18,514 bases of DNA from Paludibacteraceae bacterium (GCA_016302585.1 JAEDNI010000036.1:1-18514), one strand, 5' to 3'; counted from the stretch's first letter, positions 1 to 7,280 are shown. The notes: a model not told the origin generated them from the sequence alone. Translations and numbers: made by a program.

Positions 1-1053
1 AACGCTTATCTTCACTTCCTCGGCTATCGAATCCACATAGAGCACCTCGCCGTTAACCGACCAGGTCACGCCGTACTTCGCTCCGGGAACAGGAGGAACA
101 TACGTACGGGAACCGTCACTCTTACCCGGAATAAAGTCAGGATCGGTAGAAGGCATCAAGAGGTCCATATCTACCACTTCACCGGCATGCTCACCCCAGA
201 TATACTCCGCCAGATACGGGTAGTCAATAAACGGATTGCGGTTTCCTTGTGTTTGCTGGATACCGTTATTACGATCTATTTCCTTCTGCGAAACAGGATC
301 CTCACGGTGCCATTTCATCAGTAGTACAACGGCTTTCTTCTTCAAGCCGAAGTTCTGCTGCGCGGTATAAACACCCGTAAAGAATGTATTACTGGTGGTC
401 AAGTTCGATTGTTGCCATTTAATGATTGTACCCATCAGACCGCGAGCGATATCACCTTTGTATTCCGGTTTAGGCTCAAATACACTGCCACTACCCTTAA
501 TCACCTCTCCGGCAGAAGAAGCGATGGTTTTCTTATCCGTGGACCAACTGCCGGCTGAACCGAACTTATTCCCTACCCAATTGGTACCTCCGTTCACCTC
601 GCCGTATTCATAGTTCGAGCGCACACCATTCACTTTTCCATCAGTAGGTAACACATGGAAGATATCGTTTCCGATGCCGCCTGTTCCTCCTCCCCACCAG
701 GATTGAGGGATCGAGTGCTCGCGGTTGTAACAATCGCATACACCGCTGTAGTTACCGCAGGTATTCGATTTTTCGAAGGCACACTCTCCATACATATCCC
801 ATATTTTACCGGCTTTCGGATGTCCGGCCGGATATACATCAGTCTTCGAATAAGCAGTATAAAGACCTTTGTAACCGATGGACGAATAGCCCACATTCGT
901 TTGAGCACTTACAGCGGACCATAGTTCTTTACCGGATTTACCGTCCGCAGAAGACCAATACGCAGGAATCTGTTCTGGTTTTGTTACTGTTGCTGCCCAC
1001 AGCATTTGCGTTGCGAACACCAAAATCAGGAAAGAGAAAAAATGTTTTTTCAT
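1..1053 (-). CDS. Secreted endonuclease I family nuclease, C-terminal end missing
   Basis: Open frame of 351 codons from the ATG at 1053..1051 with no stop before the window edge, so the C-terminus is missing. Residues 1-20 form a Sec signal peptide (MKKHFF, hydrophobic core, cut near LWA/AT). The endonuclease I core is clear: YNREHSIPQSWWGG with the likely catalytic His at residue 113, then FHVLPTDGKVNGVRSNYEYGEV in two overlapping blocks, and RNPFIDYPYLAEYIWG near residue 275-290. Enzymes of this family are secreted, metal-dependent and non-specific for DNA and RNA; here the role is probably nucleotide scavenging. Four Cys lie just before the active site (CAFEKSNTCGNYSGVCDC) and may form disulfides. 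After the nuclease the chain continues into a beta-rich tail (VTWSVNGEVLYVDS) that resembles InlB-like or Bacteroidetes extracellular repeats; that domain call is inferred. Its own promoter lies at 1142..1111. Confidence 0.9.
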   Translation of the reverse strand, partial: MKKHFFSFLILVFATQMLWAATVTKPEQIPAYWSSADGKSGKELWSAVSAQTNVGYSSIGYKGLYTAYSKTDVYPAGHPKAGKIWDMYGECAFEKSNTCGNYSGVCDCYNREHSIPQSWWGGGTGGIGNDIFHVLPTDGKVNGVRSNYEYGEVNGGTNWVGNKFGSAGSWSTDKKTIASSAGEVIKGSGSVFEPKPEYKGDIARGLMGTIIKWQQSNLTTSNTFFTGVYTAQQNFGLKKKAVVLLMKWHREDPVSQKEIDRNNGIQQTQGNRNPFIDYPYLAEYIWGEHAGEVVDMDLLMPSTDPDFIPGKSDGSRTYVPPVPGAKYGVTWSVNGEVLYVDSIAEEVKISV

Positions 1054-1110
1054 AATATTAAAATTTTTTCATTATTTGTGCTTCTACTATTCAACTTGCA
1101 AAAAAGTTCG

Positions 1111-1142
1111 CAAATTTACGGCTTTTTTTGCATTTATGCAAA
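1111..1142 (-). promoter_or_regulatory. Bacteroidetes-type promoter of the endonuclease gene
   Basis: Minus strand: -33 TTTG (1142..1139), a 20-nt spacer CATAAATGCAAAAAAAGCCG, then -7 TAAATTTG (1118..1111), which matches TAnnTTTG. The spacer is a diverged copy of the one found at four other units in this window. It starts immediately after the lpd terminator and lies 57 nt upstream of the ATG, a longer leader than at the other units. Confidence 0.75.
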
Positions 1143-1143
1143 T

Positions 1144-1178
1144 AAAAACGGCAAAATTTTTGGAATTTCGCCGTTTTT
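1144..1178 (-). terminator. Intrinsic terminator after lpd
   Basis: AAAAACGGC pairs perfectly with GCCGTTTTT over 9 bp. The 17-nt loop can pair further (AAATT/AATTT), and the right arm on the minus strand ends in a T run. It begins 21 nt past the lpd stop codon. The shape is symmetrical, so it could also work on the plus strand, but no plus-strand gene is seen. Confidence 0.7.
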
Positions 1179-1198
1179 AGTAAAAAAATAGAGGATTT

Positions 1199-2554
1199 TT
1201 ATATTATCTCATGCAGAATTTCACTTACCGTAGGATGCGGGAAGACAACCTGTTCGAACTCGGCTGTCGTATAGCCCATACGCACCGCAAAAGAAGCCGC
1301 GGCAATGAATTCCGAACACGGGTTGCCGATACAATGCACTCCTAAAATGGTCTGTTTCTTGGTATCTAACACCAGTTTGCAAAGACCGGTCTCCCCTTCG
1401 TTCTCTGCCATAAATCGACCACTGAATGTCATCGGCAGTTGACGCACTTCGGTCTCGATATTCAGTTCCGCAGCCTGCTGCTCGGTAATACCAACAGACG
1501 CTATCTCAGGATTGGTATAAACGACCGACGGTATGGCATTATAAGCGATACGCTGCAGCGGTATCTGTTTCAACAGACGACCAACCATCACTTCCGCCTG
1601 CCGGGCAGCTACATGGGCCAACATGATCTTGCCCGTCACATCACCGCAGGCATAGACGTTCGGAAGGTTCGTCTTCATGAATTCATCCACAATAATCGCT
1701 CCGCGATTTAACTCCAGATCATTCAATGCTTCGAGACCTTGGAGGTTCGCTCTACGACCTACTGAAACCAAGATCCGCTCTGCGGATATTTGTAATTGGT
1801 CATTGGAAATTTGCGATTTGACATGTACTTTCCCACCTTCGATGGACTCTACTTTTGTACTGGTCAAGATGTTAATTCCTGCTTTTTTGTATTTCTCTAA
1901 CAGCACATTTACTATGTCTTGGTCCAGATTCGGCAAGATAGTCGGCATGGCTTCGATAACCGTTACAGGCACCCCTAATTCATGGTACAGCGTTGCAAAC
2001 TCCATACCGATCACACCGCCTCCGACGATGATAATCGATTTCGGCAGTTCGGTAGCAGCCAAGGCATCTGTACTGTCCCACACATACTCATTCTCTTTGA
2101 TACCCGGAATAGGAGGAACGAAGTTCGTCGAACCCGTACAAATCAAAAGATTCTCGGCTTCGTAAGTCTCGCCGTTGCAGGAAACGGTCACGAGTTCATC
2201 CGTACGACTTACTACTGCTGCAGCTCCGCTGACCAACGTACAGTGTTCGTTATTCAGACGCTGTTTGATACCGGCTACCAGTTTGCGCACCACAATGGTC
2301 TTGCGCTTCTGCATGGCAGCAAAATCGAACGCTACGTTCTCTGCCGTTACACCGTATTTCTGTGCGTGTGTCGCATTATAATACTGCTTCGCGCCATACA
2401 AGAGCGATTTGGTAGGAATACAGCCTACATTCAGACACGTACCTCCTACAGCGTTTTGCTCAAAGAGCACCACATCTTTACCGGCTTTCGAGGCCTTCTC
2501 TGCTGCTGTATAGCCCGCAGGACCTCCGCCAATAATGGCTAAAAAATATTTCAT
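1199..2554 (-). CDS. lpdA: Dihydrolipoamide dehydrogenase (E3)
   Basis: 451 aa, near the lower end of the family's usual length. This FAD enzyme reoxidises dihydrolipoamide with NAD+ and serves 2-oxoacid dehydrogenase complexes and glycine cleavage. Visible features: FAD-binding GGGPAG at residues 9-14, redox disulfide GGTCLNVGC with Cys40 and Cys45, NAD-binding IVGGGVIGMEF near 176-186, ACGDVTG near the second FAD contact, and the C-terminal HPTVSE with catalytic His440 and Glu445. Residues 246-257 (KSQISNDQLQIS) are encoded by a period-7 repeat and replace a variable strand before the conserved ILVSVGRR. It is the last gene after cysE, 59 nt away, with an octamer repeat in the gap and no promoter seen there. 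No E1, E2 or lipoyl protein is in the window, so its partner complex is unknown. Confidence 0.93.
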   Translation of the reverse strand: MKYFLAIIGGGPAGYTAAEKASKAGKDVVLFEQNAVGGTCLNVGCIPTKSLLYGAKQYYNATHAQKYGVTAENVAFDFAAMQKRKTIVVRKLVAGIKQRLNNEHCTLVSGAAAVVSRTDELVTVSCNGETYEAENLLICTGSTNFVPPIPGIKENEYVWDSTDALAATELPKSIIIVGGGVIGMEFATLYHELGVPVTVIEAMPTILPNLDQDIVNVLLEKYKKAGINILTSTKVESIEGGKVHVKSQISNDQLQISAERILVSVGRRANLQGLEALNDLELNRGAIIVDEFMKTNLPNVYACGDVTGKIMLAHVAARQAEVMVGRLLKQIPLQRIAYNAIPSVVYTNPEIASVGITEQQAAELNIETEVRQLPMTFSGRFMAENEGETGLCKLVLDTKKQTILGVHCIGNPCSEFIAAASFAVRMGYTTAEFEQVVFPHPTVSEILHEII

Positions 2555-2559
2555 ATTTT

Positions 2560-2604
2560 TAAGCGTTAAAGTGTTAAAACGTTAAAATGGTTTGCTGTGC
2601 AAAC
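2560..2604. repeat. Octamer repeat and small inverted repeat in the cysE-lpd gap
   Basis: On the minus strand the unit TTTTAACG recurs with period 8 (TTTTAACG, TTTTAACA, CTTTAACG) just before the lpd start. Beside it GTTTGC (2590-2595) and GCAAAC (2599-2604) form a perfect 6-bp stem with a 3-nt loop. The hairpin has no following T run, so it is a poor terminator. Function unknown. Confidence 0.6.
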
Positions 2605-2613
2605 GTTAAGGGG

Positions 2614-3300
2614 TTATCTTTTTTCTTTTATCCTAATCTCCGGTGTGGACTGAAGCACGATGGAGTTGGCAGGGACATCTTGGGTAAGCCAGACGTTACC
2701 GCCTATTACGGTGTCATGACCGATAGTTACACGCCCCAAGATAGAGGTGTTCGAATAGACCGTCACACGGTCCTCTAAGATCGGGTGACGAGGGATATCA
2801 ATCGGTCGTCCTTGTTCATCATATTCAAAATTCTTCGCACCCAACGTCACACCTTGATAGAGCACCACATGAGAACCGATGATAGTAGTCTCGCCAATGA
2901 CAACCCCCGTACCATGATCGATACAGAAATAGTCGCCAATAGTTGCCGCGGGGTGAATATCAATACCCGTACGGCTGTGCGCCAACTCGGTTAACATACG
3001 CGGAATACGCGGAATACCAAGGTGGTACAACACATGCGCAGCACGGTAATGTACCATAGCAAAAGTAAGCGGATACGAAAGAATCACTTCTCCGCGATCG
3101 GTAACAGCCGGGTCGTTATGCAACACCGCATCTACATCCGTATTCACGAGTCGTGAAATAGCCGGTAACTCTGCCCAGAAAGCATCAGGCAAACAGAGAT
3201 CCTGCGGTGCCTCTACCTTCGGGAAATACTCCGGGAAGATCACACCCTGCAAGTGCGCTACTAATTGCTTTAACTGATTAATAGTGGGTATTTTCGTCAT
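2614..3300 (-). CDS. cysE: Serine O-acetyltransferase
   Basis: 228 aa. Makes O-acetylserine from serine and acetyl-CoA, the first step of cysteine synthesis. The N-terminal helical part runs to about residue 100, with PLTFAMVHYRAAHVLY typical of SAT. A left-handed beta-helix of hexapeptide repeats follows. DIHPAATIG (Asp114) and CIDHGTGVVIGET (His129) carry the expected catalytic Asp and His, and VLYQGVTLGAK forms the acetyl-CoA site region. It is shorter than E. coli CysE (273 aa), which fits the short EpsC-like SATs. The C-terminus is IKEKR. The E. coli enzyme ends in Ile, which docks in CysK; that Ile is absent here. The start overlaps the cysK stop as ATGA, which implies coupled translation and roughly equal synthesis of the two enzymes. 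Confidence 0.93.
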   Translation of the reverse strand: MTKIPTINQLKQLVAHLQGVIFPEYFPKVEAPQDLCLPDAFWAELPAISRLVNTDVDAVLHNDPAVTDRGEVILSYPLTFAMVHYRAAHVLYHLGIPRIPRMLTELAHSRTGIDIHPAATIGDYFCIDHGTGVVIGETTIIGSHVVLYQGVTLGAKNFEYDEQGRPIDIPRHPILEDRVTVYSNTSILGRVTIGHDTVIGGNVWLTQDVPANSIVLQSTPEIRIKEKR

Positions 3301-4184
3301 AATACACTTAAATAGCGTTCGCCTGTATCGGGTAACAATACTACGATGGTCTTGTCTTTATAGTCGGGTTGTTGCATCAACCGGCAAGCCGCAGCATAGG
3401 CCGCACCGCTCGAGATACCAACCAACAGGCCCTGCTCTTTTGCCAATGCCCGCGCAGCTTCCATGGCATCTTCGTTCGTGATAGTCATCACGCGATCCAC
3501 AAAAACGGCTTGGTAGGTCTCGGGCACAAAGCCCGCACCTATTCCTTGTATCTTATGCGCACCCGCTTTCCCTCCGGATAAGACAGGAGAAGAAGCAGGC
3601 TCAACGGCGATGACCTCTACCAGCATATTCTTCTCTTTCAATGCACGCCCTACTCCACTGACTGTACCTCCGGTGCCGACTCCGGCAATGAAGACATCCA
3701 CTTGACCATTCGTATCTTCCCAAATCTCCTGACCCGTCGTAGCATAGTGAATAGCCGGGTTAGCAGGGTTCACAAACTGGCCTAAGATAATACTGTTCGG
3801 CGTCTCGCGCTGCATGGCTTCAGCCTTCGCTATCGCCCCTTTCATTTCTTCTGCTCCGGGTGTCAGAACAAGTTCTGCACCATAGGTAGTCAAGAGATTT
3901 CGACGCTCCACCGACATGGTCTCTGGCATGGTTAATATCACACGATAGCCCTTCAGTTTACCGATCCATGCCAAACCCACTCCGGTGTTTCCGCTCGTAG
4001 GTTCAATAATCGTTCCGCCCGGTTGCAAAACACCGCGTTTTTCGGCATCCTCTATCATCGAAAGAGCCGTACGGTCCTTTACCGATCCACCGGGATTGAA
4101 ACGCTCTAATTTCAACAGCAGACCCGGTTGTACTTCCAACATCGGCGTCTTGCCGATTAGCTCTATCAGATTTTTAACGATCAT
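3297..4184 (-). CDS. cysK: Cysteine synthase A (O-acetylserine sulfhydrylase)
   Basis: 295 aa. PLP enzyme that joins O-acetylserine with sulfide to give cysteine. The frame stays open upstream to 4337, but the true start is the ATG at 4184: homology begins at once (MIVKNLIELIGKTPML) and the ATG overlaps the previous stop as ATGA. PLP lysine is Lys36 in FNPGGSVKDR. The substrate loop TSGNTG is at 63-68, the PLP phosphate loop GVGTGGTVSG lies near residue 165-175, and GISSGAA is present near the C-terminus. The protein ends at PDTGERYLSVL, a little earlier than most CysK proteins (about 305-320 aa). Translationally coupled to cysE downstream. Confidence 0.95.
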   Translation of the reverse strand: MIVKNLIELIGKTPMLEVQPGLLLKLERFNPGGSVKDRTALSMIEDAEKRGVLQPGGTIIEPTSGNTGVGLAWIGKLKGYRVILTMPETMSVERRNLLTTYGAELVLTPGAEEMKGAIAKAEAMQRETPNSIILGQFVNPANPAIHYATTGQEIWEDTNGQVDVFIAGVGTGGTVSGVGRALKEKNMLVEVIAVEPASSPVLSGGKAGAHKIQGIGAGFVPETYQAVFVDRVMTITNEDAMEAARALAKEQGLLVGISSGAAYAAACRLMQQPDYKDKTIVVLLPDTGERYLSVL

Positions 4185-4660
4185 AAACTTCTCAAATAAA
4201 TGCGAACGGCCTCGGCTACCATCTCGGAACACGGCCGTTTCTGGTAGTACTCGGGCGTGCGTTCCGCGGGTCTGGGATCCAGATCCAACTTCACATCGCA
4301 CTGTCCTTTCGGCGCCAAACCCAACAACTCCGCACAAATCAAACTGCCGTACTTGTCTTTGAACTGCCCTGCCAGCTGCTGGACGAAGGCATAATTCGCC
4401 ATCTTACCCTCGTTGTCGTGGGGTGTAGCCGACCCTTTCTCCAATCCGGCGAGCATGAACATCCCGCTCGCGGCACCACAAACCATACGCATCCGACCGA
4501 TACCGCCGCCGAACGATGCCGATAGACGCAACGCCAACTGTTCGTCCGTAATCCCGTACATATCCGCACAGGAGGCGAACACTGATTGCGAGCAGTTAAA
4601 CCCCTGTTTGAATAACTCAGTAGCGCGCTGCGCCCGTATTTCAATCTCTTGTTCTGTCAT
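4181..4660 (-). CDS. C_GCAxxG_C_C family protein, probable redox role
   Basis: 159 aa. Start chosen at the ATG 4660..4658. An upstream in-frame TTG at 4681 lies inside the -7 promoter element and so cannot be the start. Family signature: GFNCSQSV (Cys23), Cys31, GGGIGRMRMVCGAASG (Cys61), SLICAELLG (Cys109), Cys121 and Cys144 near the C-terminus. This cysteine pattern defines the C_GCAxxG_C_C family (PF09719), whose exact function is not settled; a redox or metal role is usually assumed. First gene of a unit with cysK and cysE, overlapping cysK by ATGA, which suggests a link to thiol or sulfur metabolism (inference). No signal peptide or membrane segment. Confidence 0.85.
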   Translation of the reverse strand: MTEQEIEIRAQRATELFKQGFNCSQSVFASCADMYGITDEQLALRLSASFGGGIGRMRMVCGAASGMFMLAGLEKGSATPHDNEGKMANYAFVQQLAGQFKDKYGSLICAELLGLAPKGQCDVKLDLDPRPAERTPEYYQKRPCSEMVAEAVRIYLRSL

Positions 4661-4678
4661 ATCTAACAAATCAGGCTG

Positions 4679-4710
4679 CAAAGATAATGCTTTTTTTTGA
4701 CATATGCAAA
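4679..4710 (-). promoter_or_regulatory. Bacteroidetes-type promoter of the cysteine operon
   Basis: Minus strand: TTTG (4710..4707), 20-nt spacer CATATGTCAAAAAAAAGCAT, TATCTTTG (4686..4679). The -7 box ends 18 nt before the ATG at 4660, so the leader is very short. This excludes the TTG at 4681 as a start. Confidence 0.8.
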
Positions 4711-4839
4711 TTTTGGGGTTCGGAAATATAAGGATTTTTCAAAAAAGACATAGTTTTTGGGGGGATTTTTTCATAGTGTCTGGATAACATCCGGCGCCTA
4801 AACCCGTAACCCATAACCCGTAACCGGTACCCCCTCACC
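4711..4839. repeat. Gene-free gap with TAACCCG heptamer repeat
   Basis: No gene in this gap between the export operon terminator and the cysteine operon promoter. At about 4803-4832 the plus strand reads as heptamers AACCCGT, AACCCAT, AACCCGT, AACCGGT, an exact period of 7 with few changes. The rest is AT-rich with runs of T and G and shows nothing I can name. Confidence 0.6.
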
Positions 4840-4871
4840 AAAAGAAAGAGCGCATCAGCACTCTTTCTTTT
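4840..4871 (-). terminator. Terminator hairpin containing the stop codon of permease 2
   Basis: Perfect 11-bp stem AAAAGAAAGAG/CTCTTTCTTTT with a 10-nt loop. On the minus strand the left arm encodes the last codons of permease 2 (QKKE), the TGA at 4857..4855 sits in the loop, and the right arm ends in TTCTTTT. A ribosome finishing the gene would sit on the hairpin. It closes the tRNA-Pro to permease operon. Confidence 0.7.
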
Positions 4872-6000
4872 GTCTTAGAGCTCCACGCTCTTTCCTTATA
4901 TAAAACAACACACACGCCATTACACCGTACGCTCCGGTGAGCACCCATAGCGCGATGAACTCACGCGTCACTTGAGAGAACGTTGCACCCATCGAGTTGA
5001 CATGAATGAACGCGTGCGCTCCCCATGTATAAGGGATGCAGGCTGCCACCCATCGCCAAGCCTGCGGGATCATCTCCTTCGGCCATGAGATACCAGCCAG
5101 AAACAGGAAGATAAGCGACGAAGAAATCAGCAACACCATTCCCGACTCACGGTTGCGGATGAATACGCTGACGCAGAGCGAGAAGAAAATAACCGCCAGT
5201 AGATAAGGAATGATAAGAAGCAGAATCGTCCCTATGTCCCCTATATGAGGTATATCGAAGAGACGCGGCAGGAACCCCAGCAGGATAGCTGCCAGACCAT
5301 AGTAGATAAGGAAATACGCTCCGGTGCGGGCGATAAGCGACCGGATACTATACTGATCGAGGTTCTCCTCACGCGCCGTGCCGCCAAGCATACAGATACC
5401 GAAGAAAAGGGTCTGATGCAGGATCAGCACCAGTACCGCCGGGATGAGGAAAGAACCATAACCGCCGGTGGGCGTAAAGAGCGCCGTCTCATGATACGGG
5501 GCGTCCTGCACAAGCGACCAAGCGAACTCCTTATCCATACCCATCTGTTCGTAACGGTCAATCTGGATATTACGCATCGACTCCAGCATCACCTGGTTAC
5601 AGGAGAGATAGATCGCCTTCATATAGAGGAACGACGACATATCGCAGAAAAGCGATATATGCGCTTGTCCAAGCGGGTCCGCCAACTGCTTGGCGAAGTC
5701 ACGCGGGAAATAGATGATACCGTGTACCTTCTGGTCACGCAGCAGCTGCTCCGCCTCCGCCATAGAGGTGCAGGAGTGCGTCAGTTTGATATCCGGCGCT
5801 GCGCTCCACCGATGAAGAAACTCACGGCTCTGCGTGCTGTTACTCAGGTCCACCACAGCCACGGGGATATCCGTGATCTGCTCATTCCAATAGATGGCTT
5901 TATACAGGAAAGGGTACGCCAAGGTAGCGACAATAAAAATAACCATCACTCCGGCATCGCTAAAGATACGACGCAACTCATTTACAAAATCCTTCCACAT
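4855..6000 (-). CDS. ABC-2 type permease 2 of an efflux system
   Basis: 381 aa from the ATG at 6000 (MWKDFVNEL). The frame extends 8 codons to a TTG at 6024, but that stretch is heptamer repeat. Layout of the ABC2_membrane_3/YhhJ type: one membrane segment (about 16-35), a large periplasmic domain beginning ITDIPVAVVDLS, then five hydrophobic segments from about residue 205 (SFLIPAVLVLILHQTLFFG), then GTILLLIIPYLLAVIFF, MVLLISSSLIFLFLAGISWP, and a last one near 350-370. The C-terminus is basic. It follows permease 1 after 31 nt of repeat. No ATPase domain is present in this gene or its neighbours. The exported substrate is unknown. Confidence 0.85.
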   Translation of the reverse strand: MWKDFVNELRRIFSDAGVMVIFIVATLAYPFLYKAIYWNEQITDIPVAVVDLSNSTQSREFLHRWSAAPDIKLTHSCTSMAEAEQLLRDQKVHGIIYFPRDFAKQLADPLGQAHISLFCDMSSFLYMKAIYLSCNQVMLESMRNIQIDRYEQMGMDKEFAWSLVQDAPYHETALFTPTGGYGSFLIPAVLVLILHQTLFFGICMLGGTAREENLDQYSIRSLIARTGAYFLIYYGLAAILLGFLPRLFDIPHIGDIGTILLLIIPYLLAVIFFSLCVSVFIRNRESGMVLLISSSLIFLFLAGISWPKEMIPQAWRWVAACIPYTWGAHAFIHVNSMGATFSQVTREFIALWVLTGAYGVMACVLFYIRKERGALRQKKEC

Positions 6001-6031
6001 ACTCTTTCTACTTTCAACATTCAACTTTCAA
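6001..6031. repeat. TTGAAAG heptamer array between the two permease genes
   Basis: On the minus strand the whole gap is TTGAAAG, TTGAATG, TTGAAAG, TAGAAAG followed by AGT and the ATG. It starts right after the TAA of permease 1 and ends at the ATG of permease 2. Confidence 0.75.
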
Positions 6032-7207
6032 TTACTTCAGCGGATAGTTCTGATAGACAAGCGCCCTATGGAGACGGGGTGCGACACACAGCGCCGCCAG
6101 CATGAAGGCATTAAGCGCCAACATATTAAAAAGGCTATTCTCCGGCGGAGCCGCCATAAGCGCCTCGTTGACATAGATCAGGTAATAATGGCGCAAGGGC
6201 TCCATATAACTGAGTGCCTTAACCGGCGGCAACATACACATCTGGGGATAGGTGAAGCCCGAGAGCGAGAAACCTAACATCGCATACAAAGCCGCAATAG
6301 AGATCGCATCACGCAGCGTCGGCAACAAACCGATGAGCGTGATACCCAGACCCTCCATCGCAAAGATATAAAGCACCATTCCGAAGAGCAAACGACCGTG
6401 GCTGCCATAGACCGGAAAACCGGCATAGCGGTATAAGATCAGATGACATCCGATACCTAACACCAGATAGACGAAGGTATAAGGTATCAGCTTTCCGATC
6501 ATCGCTACGGTATAGTTACCTCCGGCAGCACGCAGCCACGCATGCGAAGTGCGCATCTTCAGTTCAAAACCGATCGCGAAGATAGTAAGCATGATGCACA
6601 CAAGCCCCAGAATACCGGGTAAGATCGTACTTACCAGATAGACGGAGTAGTTCCCCCATGGGTTCGCCACCATATGCCCCTCTATCGAAAGCGGCTGGAT
6701 ACGATGCATAATCACATCATCCGTCATACCTTTCTTTCGCAGCACCTCACGCTGAAACGCGCCCGAAGTAAGGTTAGCCATCGTCAGCAGTTGTTTGTAC
6801 GCCGTGTTGCCGCCAACCGTATAAGCATTCGTGACATAGAAATCGAGTTGCGGACGTTTGAACGCCACCAAATCACTATAGAAACCTTCGCGTATCACGA
6901 AAATTCCGTAGATCTTCCCCTGCTGCATCGCCTCACGGGCTTCCGGATAGGAGTTCGTGACCAGCTGTATATCTACCGAAGGCGTAGCCTGCATCTCATG
7001 GATGAGACGGCGTGAGATAGACGTCTGATCGAGGTCCACCACCGCTACCGGCATGTTCTCCGCCGCTCCTCCACGCATAAGCGTGAGAAAGAAGAACGTA
7101 GAGAGCAGCATAACGCCTACGGACGCAAACAAATACAGTGGTCGCGCAAACATCATATGCAACTCACGTTGCATCACCCGCCATATGTTAATAAATATGT
7201 ATTTCAA
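6032..7207 (-). CDS. ABC-2 type permease 1 of an efflux system
   Basis: 391 aa with a TTG start at 7207..7205. The first ATG is at 7174 (MQRELHMM, 380 aa). I prefer the TTG because it keeps INIWRVMQREL, and related permeases carry a similar W-x-V-x-x-R-E-L stretch ahead of the first membrane segment (from memory). The TTG itself comes from the heptamer repeat, and a TGA lies two codons upstream. One N-terminal segment (LYLFASVGVMLLSTFFF), a periplasmic domain starting NMPVAVVDLDQTS, then five C-terminal segments from about residue 205 (STILPGILGLVCIMLTIFA). Paralogous in layout to permease 2; the two probably form the membrane channel of one exporter with HlyD and TolC. Confidence 0.83.
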   Translation of the reverse strand: MKYIFINIWRVMQRELHMMFARPLYLFASVGVMLLSTFFFLTLMRGGAAENMPVAVVDLDQTSISRRLIHEMQATPSVDIQLVTNSYPEAREAMQQGKIYGIFVIREGFYSDLVAFKRPQLDFYVTNAYTVGGNTAYKQLLTMANLTSGAFQREVLRKKGMTDDVIMHRIQPLSIEGHMVANPWGNYSVYLVSTILPGILGLVCIMLTIFAIGFELKMRTSHAWLRAAGGNYTVAMIGKLIPYTFVYLVLGIGCHLILYRYAGFPVYGSHGRLLFGMVLYIFAMEGLGITLIGLLPTLRDAISIAALYAMLGFSLSGFTYPQMCMLPPVKALSYMEPLRHYYLIYVNEALMAAPPENSLFNMLALNAFMLAALCVAPRLHRALVYQNYPLK

Positions 7208-7280
7208 CTTTCAACTCTCCATACGGCTTCAGCCGATCGTTCGAGGCTTAGCCGAGATAAGAACTTTCAATTTTCAATTA
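7208..7280. repeat. Heptamer repeats split by a 45-50 bp twin-palindrome element
   Basis: On the plus strand AACTTTCAA-type heptamers flank both sides (7202-7214 and 7262-7280). Between them is a GC-richer block with two near-palindromes, CGGCTTCAGCCG and GGCTTAGCC, which are also near-direct repeats of each other (GGCTTCAGCCGA and GGCTTAGCCGA). It looks like a small repeat inserted into an older heptamer array. The left array supplies the likely TTG start of permease 1, the right array the stop of the HlyD gene. Confidence 0.6.

Noticed and set aside
2590..2604. Terminator between cysE and lpd
   Set aside because: The stem is only 6 bp and no T run follows, so read-through is more likely.
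4185..4337. 51-codon N-terminal extension of cysK
   Set aside because: It overlaps the C_GCAxxG gene and has no CysK homology; the ATGA at 4184..4181 is a far better start.
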